DNA of 64,000 nt from Arthrobacter methylotrophus. Its GTDB lineage: Bacteria > Actinomycetota > Actinomycetes > Actinomycetales > Micrococcaceae. The stretch spans positions 3,596,001-3,660,000 of the forward strand of contig NZ_BAABED010000001.1 of NCBI RefSeq assembly GCF_039539965.1, in the 5' to 3' direction. Below the pieces are notes generated by a model. That model saw only the letters and a program-made list of their open reading frames with translations. It ran no database searches and had not been told where the DNA came from. This document shows positions 1 to 8,827 of this stretch, piece after piece (position 1 is the stretch's first letter; the number at the start of each line of letters is the position of its first letter). A program made the position numbers and the translations under genes.

Positions 1-467
1 AGCTCGAAGACCCCCAGAGTCACATGACGGAGAGGGGCGGCCTCGGAGCGGATCGGCGCCGAGAGTGTGTTGAGGAACAAGTTCAGGGTGGGCGCGGCCA
101 GGAGCAATGCAATGGCGAACGCGGCAAGCCCTAGAAGAGTGGCCTGCAGAAGGATCACGGAACGGATCGTGCGCGGGCCGACTCCGGCCAGCTGCCACAG
201 GGCGTAGCGGGAGCGTTGCAGATCGACGATGTATGTCAGCAGCACGTTCAAGGCGCCGATCACCACTGGCACGTTGAAGCTCATGAAGATGATCGCGTGA
301 TTGATCAAACCTCCCGGATCCTCGCTCGCTGGAGTGACGCCGGCGGTCGAGAAGTCGCCGGCGCACACGCAGGCGATGAGCGCCGCGAAGAGGGCGACGA
401 CGAACGCACCGGCCCAGAGCCGCCAGGCGACGAGCAGTTCGGTGGTAACCAGTTTCAGGATCATCAT
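1..467 (-). CDS. ABC transporter permease, FtsX/MacB type (partial)
   Basis: The 5' part (about 155 residues) of an integral membrane permease; the rest lies beyond the left edge. The start ATG overlaps the stop of the upstream ATPase gene as ATGA, so the two are translationally coupled. A hydrophobic segment covers about residues 9-33, followed by a short outside loop and further hydrophobic stretches. The cytoplasmic segment RSRYALWQLAGVGPRTIRS resembles the conserved loop of FtsX-like permeases just before a membrane helix. With the adjacent LolD/MacB-like ATPase it should form an exporter of lipoprotein/macrolide/peptide type. Substrate unknown. Confidence 0.8.
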   Translation of the reverse strand, partial: MMILKLVTTELLVAWRLWAGAFVVALFAALIACVCAGDFSTAGVTPASEDPGGLINHAIIFMSFNVPVVIGALNVLLTYIVDLQRSRYALWQLAGVGPRTIRSVILLQATLLGLAAFAIALLLAAPTLNLFLNTLSAPIRSEAAPLRHVTLGVFE

Positions 468-1195
468 GACCTCCGAGCGTGCTCGACCGCGTCGAGGACG
501 TCGGTCACAGTCGGGCTGTGGAGTTCACCGTGGATCTGCCCGTCGCGCATGACCAGCACCCGGTCGCCGAGCGCAGCCGCTTCGAGATCGTGTGTCACCA
601 TCACCACGCTCCTCCCCTCGGAGGCATAGTCGCGCAGCAGCCGCAACACCCGGCTGCCGGCTTCCGAATCGAGCGCTCCCGTCGGCTCATCGGCGAACAG
701 CAGGTGCGGAGAAGTCGCCAAGGCCCGCGCGATCGCGACGCGCTGTTGCTGCCCGCCCGACAGCTGCCCCGGCCGCCGATCGGACACCTCGCCCAGGCCG
801 ACCGAATTCAATGCTGACGTCACTGCGGTTCGGTCGACGGTGCCACGGGACATGCGCATTGCGAGCGCCACATTGTCGAACGCGGTGAAGGCCGGAATCA
901 GGTTGTAGGACTGGAAGACGAAGGCGATGTTGTCCCGTCGGAACTCGGCCGCCTGATCGGGGTCCAAGGCGCCGATGTCCGTACCAGCGATGGTCACCTC
1001 CCCCGCAGTGACCGCGTCCAGGCCCGACATGCACTGCATGAGCGTCGACTTGCCCGAGCCGCTCGGCCCGACAATCGTCACCATTTCGCCGAGTTGAACA
1101 CTGAGCGAAATACCCTTCAGGACGTCAACCGGGGCCGCGCCGGAACCACTACCGAACGACTTGGAAATATTGCGGGTTGTCAGAACAGTATTCAT
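464..1195 (-). CDS. ABC transporter ATP-binding protein, LolD/MacB type
   Basis: A 243-residue ATPase that would power the FtsX-type permease encoded just downstream. Visible motifs: Walker [10 protein letters not shown] near residue 43, a Q-loop at FVFQSYNL, signature LSGGQQQR, Walker B LLFADEP followed by the D-loop TGALD, and the switch histidine in MVTHD. TGALD after Walker B and the overall length are typical of the MacB/LolD/FtsE group. The ATG start has AAGAGAG a few bases upstream. The C-terminal MRDGQIHGE segment is also family-typical. Confidence 0.92.
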   Translation of the reverse strand: MNTVLTTRNISKSFGSGSGAAPVDVLKGISLSVQLGEMVTIVGPSGSGKSTLMQCMSGLDAVTAGEVTIAGTDIGALDPDQAAEFRRDNIAFVFQSYNLIPAFTAFDNVALAMRMSRGTVDRTAVTSALNSVGLGEVSDRRPGQLSGGQQQRVAIARALATSPHLLFADEPTGALDSEAGSRVLRLLRDYASEGRSVVMVTHDLEAAALGDRVLVMRDGQIHGELHSPTVTDVLDAVEHARRS

Positions 1196-1357
1196 GCAAC
1201 TCTCTTTTCAATGAAATGTGCCGTCCACGCCAAACGCAGCACGGCTGTCACACTTGGTAGATGCCAACCCGGCCAGAGTGACGCCATTCAGCTGAAAATA
1301 TTTCCTACCGTGAGAACCAGAATGCGAGAACGCTCCAGTACCCGAAATATCGAAGAG
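1196..1357. other. Intergenic region, no gene seen
   Basis: About 160 bases between two minus-strand genes. It should hold the promoter of the ABC exporter pair. I see no convincing small gene or strong hairpin in it. Confidence 0.4.
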
Positions 1358-1660
1358 TTAGCCTTCGCAGTCGCGGCAGTACTTGAGGCCATTCTTTTCC
1401 AGCGCGATTTGCGAGCGGTGGCGGACCAGGAAGCATGAGGAACACGTAAATTCATCGGACTGCTCCGGGACAACGATGACGGTCAGTTCCTCACCGGACA
1501 GATCGGCACCCGGAAGGTCGATGCCCTCGGCTGTGTCGTTCTCGTCGACGTCGATCACAGCGGTCTGGGCACCGGAGCCGCGTGACGCCTGAAGGGCCTC
1601 GAGCGATTCGGCGGGAGACTCTTCTTCGGTCTTGCGTGGGGCGTCGTAGTCGGTAGCCAT
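1358..1660 (-). CDS. DUF4193 family zinc-ribbon-like protein
   Basis: A 100-residue acidic protein with a disordered charged N-terminal half. The C-terminal half carries two cysteine pairs (CSSC and CRDC) that look like a small zinc ribbon. Proteins of this type (DUF4193) are nearly universal in actinobacteria and have no established function. I chose the ATG giving MATDYDAPRK, the usual beginning of the family; a GTG four codons upstream is also open. GAAAG lies about 11 bases before the ATG. Confidence 0.85.
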   Translation of the reverse strand: MATDYDAPRKTEEESPAESLEALQASRGSGAQTAVIDVDENDTAEGIDLPGADLSGEELTVIVVPEQSDEFTCSSCFLVRHRSQIALEKNGLKYCRDCEG

Positions 1661-1829
1661 TGTGTGGTTCACTTTCGTTGCTGCATAGTGCCATTTCAGG
1701 CACCTCAGTGAAGCAGTTTAGGGCATAGTACACGCCGTCAGCGAATAGTGTGTTGAACAAGACATTCAGCTACCCGGAGCCCCGTAACTCAAGGGTTTTG
1801 GTTACTCTGCGGGAGGATTTTCCGGGCTG

Positions 1830-2684
1830 TCACGCCTGTATTAAATGATCCTGCCGCTCAGGCTCATGGTTCCGCCGCTTGATCGTCATGAGTGCGACCA
1901 GCACGGCTATCCCTGCCGCCAGGGCCAGGCTGACCGGGCCGGTGCCCCAGTCGAGGCCCCCACGGTCAGAAGAAACGGCGGTCCAGTCAGAGAAGGACGC
2001 CCCCAACGGCCGGGTCAGGATGTACGCGAACCAGAAGGCGGGGATCGCCGCCAACAGGCGGCGCCAATGGGCCAGGGCAGGGACGGCGATCACGGCCGCG
2101 AACATGATGCCCGAGGCGAAGTAGCCCAGCCCTAGCGTGTACGCGGTCAGGTCTCCCGTGGCTGTGCCGAGTGCGAAGGTTGTCAGCACCGCGGCCCAGT
2201 AGAAGGACTCCCGACGCCGAGTGGTGATGCTGTGGATGGACAGGGTCTTTTCACTCCGGTGCCAGAGCAGGAAGACGACCGCGAGCGCCACGGTGAAGAA
2301 CAGGGTTGACGCCAGGTAGGGAACGCCGAGTCCGACGTGAACGGCGTCGGCAGCCATGGTTCCGAACACGCTGACCATGGCGACGGCGGTCCAGTACACC
2401 CAGGGGATGTAGCGACGGACCGAGAACTGCAGGAGCAACGAAATCAGCAAGGCCGCGAAGCCGAGGGCCAAGGCGATCTCTGGTTCGAATTGGTGCACCA
2501 GGAAATCGGACGTGGTTTCGCCCATCCCTGTAGTGAGTATCTTCACCACCCAGAACAGGACGGTGACCTCGGGTACTTTCGAGGCGGAGGCTCGGGAGAC
2601 GGCGCTTTGCAGTTGACCGCCAACAGCTACGGTGTCCTTGACACGCGGGCTAGCAGTGAGTTCTTCGGGCATCATGGCCCCCAT
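1830..2684 (-). CDS. COG4705-like multi-pass membrane protein
   Basis: A 284-residue membrane protein with about eight hydrophobic segments in an alternating pattern. Conserved-looking stretches such as KILTTGMGETTSDFLV and TFALGTATGDLTAYTL form an internal repeat, typical of the COG4705 'membrane-anchored protein' group. Function unknown; a metal-related role has been proposed for some members. The open frame extends 41 codons further upstream, but the ATG at 2684 has GGAAAGG about nine bases before it and starts a clean N-terminus (MGAMMPEEL). Confidence 0.75.
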   Translation of the reverse strand: MGAMMPEELTASPRVKDTVAVGGQLQSAVSRASASKVPEVTVLFWVVKILTTGMGETTSDFLVHQFEPEIALALGFAALLISLLLQFSVRRYIPWVYWTAVAMVSVFGTMAADAVHVGLGVPYLASTLFFTVALAVVFLLWHRSEKTLSIHSITTRRRESFYWAAVLTTFALGTATGDLTAYTLGLGYFASGIMFAAVIAVPALAHWRRLLAAIPAFWFAYILTRPLGASFSDWTAVSSDRGGLDWGTGPVSLALAAGIAVLVALMTIKRRNHEPERQDHLIQA

Positions 2685-2799
2685 TGTCCACGGCCTTTCC
2701 GAACGTTTCCCGAAGATGACGCGTGGCGCCGGGAACCGACATTGCGGAACTCCGTCAGCTTCGCACGTTCGCGGTATGGATTCGCGGGATAATGGAACC

Positions 2800-3114
2800 A
2801 TGGCCACGCAGGATCAGGATCCTTGGGATGAGTTCGACAGGCTCAAGCCCGCGGGACCCGATCGCGTCCCCGGCCAACCCGGAGGCGAACCACAGGGATT
2901 CGGCTTCCGGACGGGAGTACGCAGCGCAAGAGTGGCGTTCGGGTTCGCCGTCTACGCGCTGGTCCTGGGATCCGTGCTCGTCCTGGTTGGTGCCATCGAC
3001 TTTATCGGCAAGGGCGAGTTGCTATGGCTGGGATTAATGGTGTTGATCGAGGCCGCCTTCGTCTATGGCTTCATCCAGCTGGCGCACCAGGCGCGCAACC
3101 GGCGCTCCACCTAG
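2800..3114 (+). CDS. Small two-helix membrane protein, unknown
   Basis: A 104-residue protein with a hydrophilic Pro/Gly-rich N-terminal 40 residues and two hydrophobic segments (about 46-70 and 76-97), ending in a basic tail QARNRRST. I chose the ATG giving MATQDQDPWDEF; another ATG eight codons upstream is in frame but would collide with the divergent COG4705 gene's leader. I do not recognise a family. Divergent from the membrane protein on its left. Confidence 0.6.
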   Translation: MATQDQDPWDEFDRLKPAGPDRVPGQPGGEPQGFGFRTGVRSARVAFGFAVYALVLGSVLVLVGAIDFIGKGELLWLGLMVLIEAAFVYGFIQLAHQARNRRST

Positions 3115-3131
3115 GCCGCCATTTCGAACCT

Positions 3132-4345
3132 TTAGCTTGCAGACCCTGTGTTGCCACTGCCGCCAAGGCCGGATCGCTTGCGGCGTCCCGCCGCCAACAT
3201 GAAGACGGCGACGGCGATTGCCACTGTCGCGGCGCCACCAGCGATGGCAGTCATGCTATTCCACGGGCCGACCATCCCATTGCCGGATGGTGTTCCGGCG
3301 GCCTGGTCCGTTTGCCGGGGCCGGGCGCTCGCCGACGCCGGTGTCGAGGCTGCGGAGGTTGCTGCGCCCCCGGCCGTAGAGGCGAAGCGGGATACCGAGC
3401 CGTTGCCCGTACCGTTGCCCGGACTCGTCACGATGATTGTGCCGTCCGGAGCCACCGCAAGGTGGCCGGAGTTCCTACCGGTGGGGACGATCCGACGGCG
3501 GTTGCGCCAGGCGGGATGAGGGCCAGCACTCCGCCTTGGACGCTGGCCACGTAGAGGGTCCCGTCCTGCCCGACGACCGCCTCTTGGGGTCCTCCCGCGA
3601 CTGGAATGCGGTACGCGACCGTGTCAGCACCCGGCTTGATGACAGCGAGCTGATCGGAACTGATGTTGGTGACGTAGATTGTCCCGTCGGGGCCCGCGGC
3701 GATCCCGTGGGGGTTCTCTGTGTGCCCGGGTGTTGAGCTGAGCTGAATGGTCCGTGACACCGCGTCCGCCCCGGCAGGAATGACAGAGACCGTCCCCGTA
3801 AATTGATTTGACACAAACGCGGTCCCGTCCTTCGTGACCGCGACCTCCACGGGTCCGGCCCCGACCGTTACTGTCCGGTCCACGGTCGATCCGTTCGGCG
3901 CGATGACCGACACGGTGTGCTCCAAGGAGTTCGGAACATAGATCGTGCCATCGGGGCCGGAAGCGATCAGATGGTTCCCGGGGGAAATCGGAATTCGCCG
4001 TGTTACGCCGCTTGCGCCGGCAGGAACAACGCCGACGTCGTACTGATTCGTGGCGTTGTCCCGCTCAGCGACATAAAGGGTGCCGTCCGCGGCGATCGCC
4101 AGGCCTGGCGTGGAACCTCCCGTGCTGATGGTCCGGGAGGGCCGGACCGCTCCGGGCGGTATCACCTGGACGCCGCCAGCAGGGCCGTAATTGCCCACAT
4201 ACGCCGTGCCGTCGGAACCCACCACCACGCCAACAGGCACCCCGCTGACGTCGAGAACCTCCGAAGGGGCCGCCACCGCGGGCACCGTCCCTACAGAGAG
4301 GAACGCTCCTGCCGCGACCGCGACGGCCAGACTCCAATTCTTCAC
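3132..4345 (-). pseudogene. Secreted YVTN/NHL beta-propeller protein with C-terminal membrane anchor, split by a frameshift
   Basis: The first frame (GTG at 4345) has a signal peptide (about residues 1-26, ending AVAAPSE). It continues with a series of blades of the form PDGTIYV...VIPPGA...I, typical of YncE/NHL-type surface beta-propellers, and stops at 3428. The next blade (RIVPTGRNSGHLAVAPDG) continues in a different frame starting near 3493. It runs through a Ser/Ala/Pro-rich linker into a membrane helix (TVAIAVAVFMLAAG) and basic tail RRKRS, stopping at 3132. Restoring one base near 3493 would rebuild the blade. GGGGG precedes the GTG by about six bases. Either a real one-base deletion or a sequencing error. 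Confidence 0.75.
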
Positions 4346-4436
4346 TTTCTACCCCCGCAGATGTCCCCACAACGGCGCTGGGCGCCGACTCGACGGAGCC
4401 CTACTCCGCGCCAGCAGCATATCCCGCCGCGGGGCC

Positions 4437-5108
4437 TCACCCTTTGCGGGGCACGTACGTGTTCACCGGCCGCCCGGTCGCGCCATAGGCCAAATGCAGG
4501 TCAACGAGTCCTTTGCGTTCGAGTTCGCTGAGGTAGCGCTGGGCCGTGGGGCGGCTGATTCCGACGCTGCCCGCGATCTCCGAGGCACCCAAGGGCTCCG
4601 TGGAGTGAACCACCATGTCGAGGACTTTTTGCATGGTGGGTGGCAGGCGCCGGGGTCCTTGGGCCGGGGCAGCCGTCCGGCGCAGGCTGAAGAGCTGGTC
4701 CACCGTCGCCTGGTCGGCCACAGTCCGGGATTCCGCCTCCCGCCGCCAGCGCCGATAAGCCTCCAGCTGGGTTTGGAGTTGTTCGAAGCCAAACGGTTTG
4801 ACGAGGTAGTACACAGCTCCCCCGCGCATGGCAGCCCGGACGGTCTCAAGATCGCGGGCAGCGGTGATCATGACGGCGTCGAGCTTTTCTCCTGCCGCCT
4901 GGAGGGACCGCAATAAGCTGATTCCGTCTTCGTCGGGGAGGTACACATCGAGGAGAAGCAGGTCAGGCTTGAGCCGCTGCACGGCTTCCCGGGCTTCGGC
5001 CGCAGTGTGTGCTTCGCCCACGCATTCGTATCCCTCGATTTTGGCCACGCGGCTGGCGTGGATGCGCGCTACGCGGAAGTCGTCGTCGACTACCAAGGTG
5101 CGGATCAT
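4437..5108 (-). CDS. Two-component response regulator, CitB/DcuR family
   Basis: A 223-residue regulator. The receiver domain (about 1-120) shows the acidic pair in VVDDDFR, the phospho-acceptor Asp in LLLLDVYLPD and the Lys in LVKPFGF. The C-terminal part has a helix-turn-helix (GASEIAGSVGISRPTAQRYL) of the CitB/DpiA/DcuR type. Its ATG overlaps the stop of the sensor kinase gene (ATGA), so the two are co-translated. CitB-type regulators normally activate uptake genes for citrate, C4-dicarboxylates or related acids. The divergent ABC importer at 7025 is the likely target, though that is inference. Confidence 0.92.
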   Translation of the reverse strand: MIRTLVVDDDFRVARIHASRVAKIEGYECVGEAHTAAEAREAVQRLKPDLLLLDVYLPDEDGISLLRSLQAAGEKLDAVMITAARDLETVRAAMRGGAVYYLVKPFGFEQLQTQLEAYRRWRREAESRTVADQATVDQLFSLRRTAAPAQGPRRLPPTMQKVLDMVVHSTEPLGASEIAGSVGISRPTAQRYLSELERKGLVDLHLAYGATGRPVNTYVPRKG

Positions 5109-6754
5109 TCGATTGATTTTCCTGTCATGACCGGGGTTTCGGACTCCGAGCGGGGTTCCGGCAACCAGATTTCGAAGCGTCCCCCGGGGCCCGGGAAAAC
5201 ATCCATGGTGCCTCCTGCCCGGTGAACGATCCTGCTTACCAGCGCAAGGCCTATCCCGCGCCGCATTCCTGGCCGCGGTTCCTTGGTGGTGAATCCATCG
5301 GCGGTGATCGTGCCCACCAATTCTGCGGGAACACCGGGCCCATTGTCCGTCACGCAGATGAAAATGCCCGAGGAATCGTCCAGCTGGATGGTCACCTCGC
5401 GTGGCGTGGGTTGTTCAGCAAGGATTTCGACGGCGTTGTCCAGCAGGTTTCCAACGATCGTCAGCAGAGCTTGAGTCTCCAGGAATGGTTGGCGCAGCTG
5501 CGAGTCGTCAGTCACCGATATTTCGACATCCTGCTCCGCAGCCACGGTGATTTTGGCGAGCAATAGCGCCGCGAGCTCCGGCGGCTCGATCCGCGAGCGC
5601 AAGCCCTCGCCAAGCGATCGAGAGGTGTCCGAAATCCGTGACACGAAGTTTCTTGCCTGGTCCACGTCGCCGAGTTCCAGGAGTCCGTCCACCACGTGGA
5701 GCCGGTTCGCGTATTCATGTTCCTGGGCACGCAAAGCCTCCATCAGGCCTTCGACCGAGCGAAGGTCACGCACCAGGCCCTCGACCTCGGTACGGTCACG
5801 CAGCGTCACTACCGAGCCTATGCTCCTTCCAGCCAAGGCAACGGACATCCGGTTCACTACGAGCAAGGCATCCTCAGTGATGACCACCTGGTCCGTTCCG
5901 CTGATCTGGCCGGTCAGCAAAGAACGGAGCCTTCCGGGCGGCAGAAGGTCCTCGATCTTCTCTCCCAGCGCGTTTTCCTCGAGGTGCAGCAGGGAGCGCG
6001 CCTCAGAGTTGATAACGGTGACCCGGCCGTCGTCGTCGAACCCGATCATCGCTTCGCGGATGCCGTGCAGCAGGGCTTCGCGCTCTTGCAGGAGGGACGC
6101 AATCTCCACCGGCTCGAGATCGAAGGTGACCCGCTTGATCCTGCGCGCCAACAATGCCGAACCCATGGCGCTGATGACGAGCACCACGGCTGAATAACCG
6201 GCAATGAGCAACGCCTGTTTGGCGAGCTCGCTGCTCTCCGTGGTCACTAGGATCCCCACTGAAACCTGCCCGACGACGGTCCCGTCCGCCGCGCGTACCG
6301 GCGCCTTGGCATTGACGGAGGCTCCCAGGCTGCCTTGGTCTATGCCGACATGGGTCTGCCCGTCGAGGACGGCGACAGGTTCTTCCAGGGTTTGTCCGAT
6401 GAGTGCTGGATTCGGATGGGAGTATCTAACACCTTTCCGGTCGGTGACGACGACGTAGTCCGGTTGTGCTTGGGACTGGACTTTCGTCGCGATGGCCTGG
6501 ATCGAGTGTGTGGGATCGCCGTTGCCCAGCGATGTCACGATTTCGGGCATCTGCGCCACGGTCGTGGCAATCCCCAGCGCCCGGAGCCTGTACTGATCTT
6601 CGAGCGTCTGGTTGCTGATCTGGGTGTAGAGAAGCGCGCCCAAAGTCACTGTCACGAAAAGGATGCAGAGCAACCACACGAGAATCTGGGAGGCAAGGGG
6701 CCGAGCCTTCCAGCGCGCGCGCAACCCTATGTGCACTGCCAACCCCTTCCTCAT
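5105..6754 (-). CDS. Sensor histidine kinase, CitA/DcuS family
   Basis: A 549-residue membrane kinase. A first helix (about 23-45) and a second (about 180-200) bracket an extracellular PDC/sCache domain of about 130 residues, as in CitA/DcuS. A PAS domain follows (about 215-320, IREAMIGFDDDGRVTVIN). The dimerisation box has the phospho-acceptor His in QEHEYANRLH, characteristic of this family. The ATPase part shows N-box GNLLDNAVEI, G1 DNGPGV and G2 RGIGLALV. Overlaps the response regulator by ATGA. The ligand is probably an organic acid by family precedent. Confidence 0.92.
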   Translation of the reverse strand: MRKGLAVHIGLRARWKARPLASQILVWLLCILFVTVTLGALLYTQISNQTLEDQYRLRALGIATTVAQMPEIVTSLGNGDPTHSIQAIATKVQSQAQPDYVVVTDRKGVRYSHPNPALIGQTLEEPVAVLDGQTHVGIDQGSLGASVNAKAPVRAADGTVVGQVSVGILVTTESSELAKQALLIAGYSAVVLVISAMGSALLARRIKRVTFDLEPVEIASLLQEREALLHGIREAMIGFDDDGRVTVINSEARSLLHLEENALGEKIEDLLPPGRLRSLLTGQISGTDQVVITEDALLVVNRMSVALAGRSIGSVVTLRDRTEVEGLVRDLRSVEGLMEALRAQEHEYANRLHVVDGLLELGDVDQARNFVSRISDTSRSLGEGLRSRIEPPELAALLLAKITVAAEQDVEISVTDDSQLRQPFLETQALLTIVGNLLDNAVEILAEQPTPREVTIQLDDSSGIFICVTDNGPGVPAELVGTITADGFTTKEPRPGMRRGIGLALVSRIVHRAGGTMDVFPGPGGRFEIWLPEPRSESETPVMTGKSIE

Positions 6755-7024
6755 CTCCCACTAGCAGCTTATGTGACAAAGTTCACGGCCACTACGCAGC
6801 AAGAGGCTCGCCCCGGATCTCGGCGTAATGCATAAATGCACAAAACCTGCACTTTTACTGTTAAGCCCCACAACTTACTGAAGACTTCTGGCCCGAACTA
6901 TTCCTTCCTAGGCTCGACGTAGTTTCCGTGATCCGGATCACGCAAGAAAGCGACCACAAGAAGCAGCGCAAGAGGGCCGACGTTCCGGCCCACATGAACC
7001 TAAAGACAGAGAGGTCTTAGCGTA
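6755..7024. promoter_or_regulatory. Divergent promoter region, kinase/ABC importer
   Basis: A 270-base region between the two-component system (leftward) and the ABC importer (rightward). It contains AT-rich stretches near 6830-6900 with a repeated TGCAC followed by A/T runs, and the palindrome described at 6927. Both promoters must lie here. AGAGAGG sits about ten bases before the importer ATPase start. Confidence 0.55.
6927..6942. promoter_or_regulatory. CRP/GlxR-like palindromic site
   Basis: A perfect 16-base palindrome, CGTGATCCGGATCACG, which fits the GTGA-N6-TCAC pattern recognised by CRP/GlxR cyclic-nucleotide regulators. It lies about 85 bases before the importer ATPase start. The role is inferred from sequence pattern only. 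Confidence 0.5.
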
Positions 7025-7873
7025 ATGAATGCTAACCACCCCCATCGGCCGCCCGGGGCCCCCGAAGACGCCGCGGGCATCGACATTGTCGGGTTGACCA
7101 AGCGTTATCTCACTCCCAAGCATGAGACATTCACTGCCATCCGCGATGTGACGCTCCGGGTCGAACCCGGCCAGTTCTGTGCGATCGTCGGGCCGACGGG
7201 CTGCGGCAAGTCCACCACGCTGGCTCAGGTTTCCGGACTGGAGCGGCCAAGCGCCGGCTCCGTGCGAGTCCACGATCAGATCGTTGACGGCATCACCAAC
7301 GGTGTCAGCTACATGTTCCAAGCGGATGCGCTCTTCCCCTGGAAGACCGTCCTCGGAAACGTCCTGATCGGCCCGGTCCTGCTCGGGACGCCCAAGCGGG
7401 AAGCAACCTTGCTCGCGAGGGACTGGCTGCGCCGCGTGGGTCTGGCCGGTTTCGAGGACCGGTATCCGCACCAGTTGTCCGGCGGCATGCGCAAGCGTGT
7501 GGCCATGGCCGCGGCGCTGATCAACAACCCGCGGATCCTGCTGATGGATGAGCCGTTCGGCGCTCTCGACGTGCAGACCAAGGCCATCATGCAGAACGAA
7601 TTGCTGCAGCTCTGGGAGGAACTGCGCCCCTCCGTCCTGTTCATCACGCACGATCTCGACGAGGCAGTGGCCCTTGCGGACAAGGTAGTCATCATGACCA
7701 GCAGCCCCGGCACGATCAAGGACGTCTTCGACATCGACCTTCCCAGGCCGCGTGGAGATGTCCAGAAGATCCGCCACGAGGAGCGATTCCTGGAGCTTCA
7801 GGGCCAGATCTGGGAGTCCCTGAAGGACGAAGTCACCCGGGCCTACAAGCAATCGGCAGGTGCAGCAGCATGA
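7025..7873 (+). CDS. ABC importer ATP-binding protein, SsuB/TauB type
   Basis: A 282-residue ATPase of the nitrate/sulfonate/taurine importer group. Motifs: Walker A GPTGCGKST, Q-loop MFQADALFPWKT (the 'D-LFPW' form is typical of this group), signature LSGGMRKR, Walker B ILLMDEP and switch His in FITHDLDEAV. The C-terminal EERFLELQGQIW segment is also family-like. It overlaps the permease start by ATGA. Operon of three genes with permease and binding protein downstream. Substrate unknown. Confidence 0.93.
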   Translation: MNANHPHRPPGAPEDAAGIDIVGLTKRYLTPKHETFTAIRDVTLRVEPGQFCAIVGPTGCGKSTTLAQVSGLERPSAGSVRVHDQIVDGITNGVSYMFQADALFPWKTVLGNVLIGPVLLGTPKREATLLARDWLRRVGLAGFEDRYPHQLSGGMRKRVAMAAALINNPRILLMDEPFGALDVQTKAIMQNELLQLWEELRPSVLFITHDLDEAVALADKVVIMTSSPGTIKDVFDIDLPRPRGDVQKIRHEERFLELQGQIWESLKDEVTRAYKQSAGAAA

Positions 7874-8760
7874 CTGCCACAATGCATAAAGGTGCTCCCG
7901 TGCAAAAACAAGAGAAAGAGCAAGCGCAGGCGAGCGAGCTCAAGGTTTCCGCCCGGCGCGCCATGACGCGCCGCACCACGTGGGTTTGGGCCGGCCGTGC
8001 CATCCTCGCGGCCATCGTGATCGGTGGCTGGCAGTGGTTCACGACGGAGGGCTGGGTGGACAAGTTTTTCTTCGGCCAGCCCTCCGAAATCTGGAACAGC
8101 CTGGTCAAGCTCTTCACTGAGGGCACGGCATTCGGCACCATCTGGGAGAACCTCTGGGTCACCATGCAGGAAGCAATCTACGGCTTCCTGCTCGGCACGC
8201 TCGTCGGCGTCGTGCTCGGGATCCTCCTGGGCTCGAACAAGTACCTGTCGGAAGTTGTGGGCCCGTACATCCGGATAGTGAACTCCATCCCCCGAATCGT
8301 GCTCGGTTCCATCTTCATCGTGGCGTTCGGCCTCGGAGTATTCCCGAAGGTGCTGCTCGCGGCGGTTCTGGTCTTCTTCGTCGTCTTCTTCAACGCCTTC
8401 CAGGGCGTCCGTGAAGTCGACCAGAACCTGGTCGGAAACGTGCGGGTCCTGGGTGCATCGCCGCTTCAGGTAGCGATCCACGTGACAATTCCCTCGGCCA
8501 TGACCTGGATCATCGCGAGCTTGCACACTGCATTCGGCTTCGCAATCATCGGCGCACTCGTTGCTGAAGTGCTCGGCGCCCAGCAGGGAATCGGCCTGAT
8601 CATCAGCCAGGCACAGGGGACCTTCGATCCGAACACAGTCTTCGCCTGCATGGTGATCATCGCAGTGATCACGCTCGGCGCGGAATACCTCATCGCCCTG
8701 CTAGAGCACACGCTTCTCAAATGGCGGCCGCCAAACCGTTCCGAAGCGCAGGCGATCTGA
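7870..8760 (+). CDS. ABC importer permease, SsuC/TauC type
   Basis: A 296-residue permease with a charged N-terminus and six or so membrane helices. The EAA-like cytoplasmic loop (FFNAFQGVREVDQNLVGNVR...ASPLQVAIHVTIPSA) is diagnostic of the BPD_transp_1 domain in SsuC/TauC/NrtB-like transporters. Translationally coupled to the ATPase gene (ATGA). Partners are the ATPase upstream and the lipoprotein downstream. Confidence 0.92.
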   Translation: MTATMHKGAPVQKQEKEQAQASELKVSARRAMTRRTTWVWAGRAILAAIVIGGWQWFTTEGWVDKFFFGQPSEIWNSLVKLFTEGTAFGTIWENLWVTMQEAIYGFLLGTLVGVVLGILLGSNKYLSEVVGPYIRIVNSIPRIVLGSIFIVAFGLGVFPKVLLAAVLVFFVVFFNAFQGVREVDQNLVGNVRVLGASPLQVAIHVTIPSAMTWIIASLHTAFGFAIIGALVAEVLGAQQGIGLIISQAQGTFDPNTVFACMVIIAVITLGAEYLIALLEHTLLKWRPPNRSEAQAI

Positions 8761-8827
8761 CGCTCGCCGTCTTCCCTTCCACTGACCCAACGCTCGAATC
8801 CTCAGAATAAAAAGGAAACGCACAACC

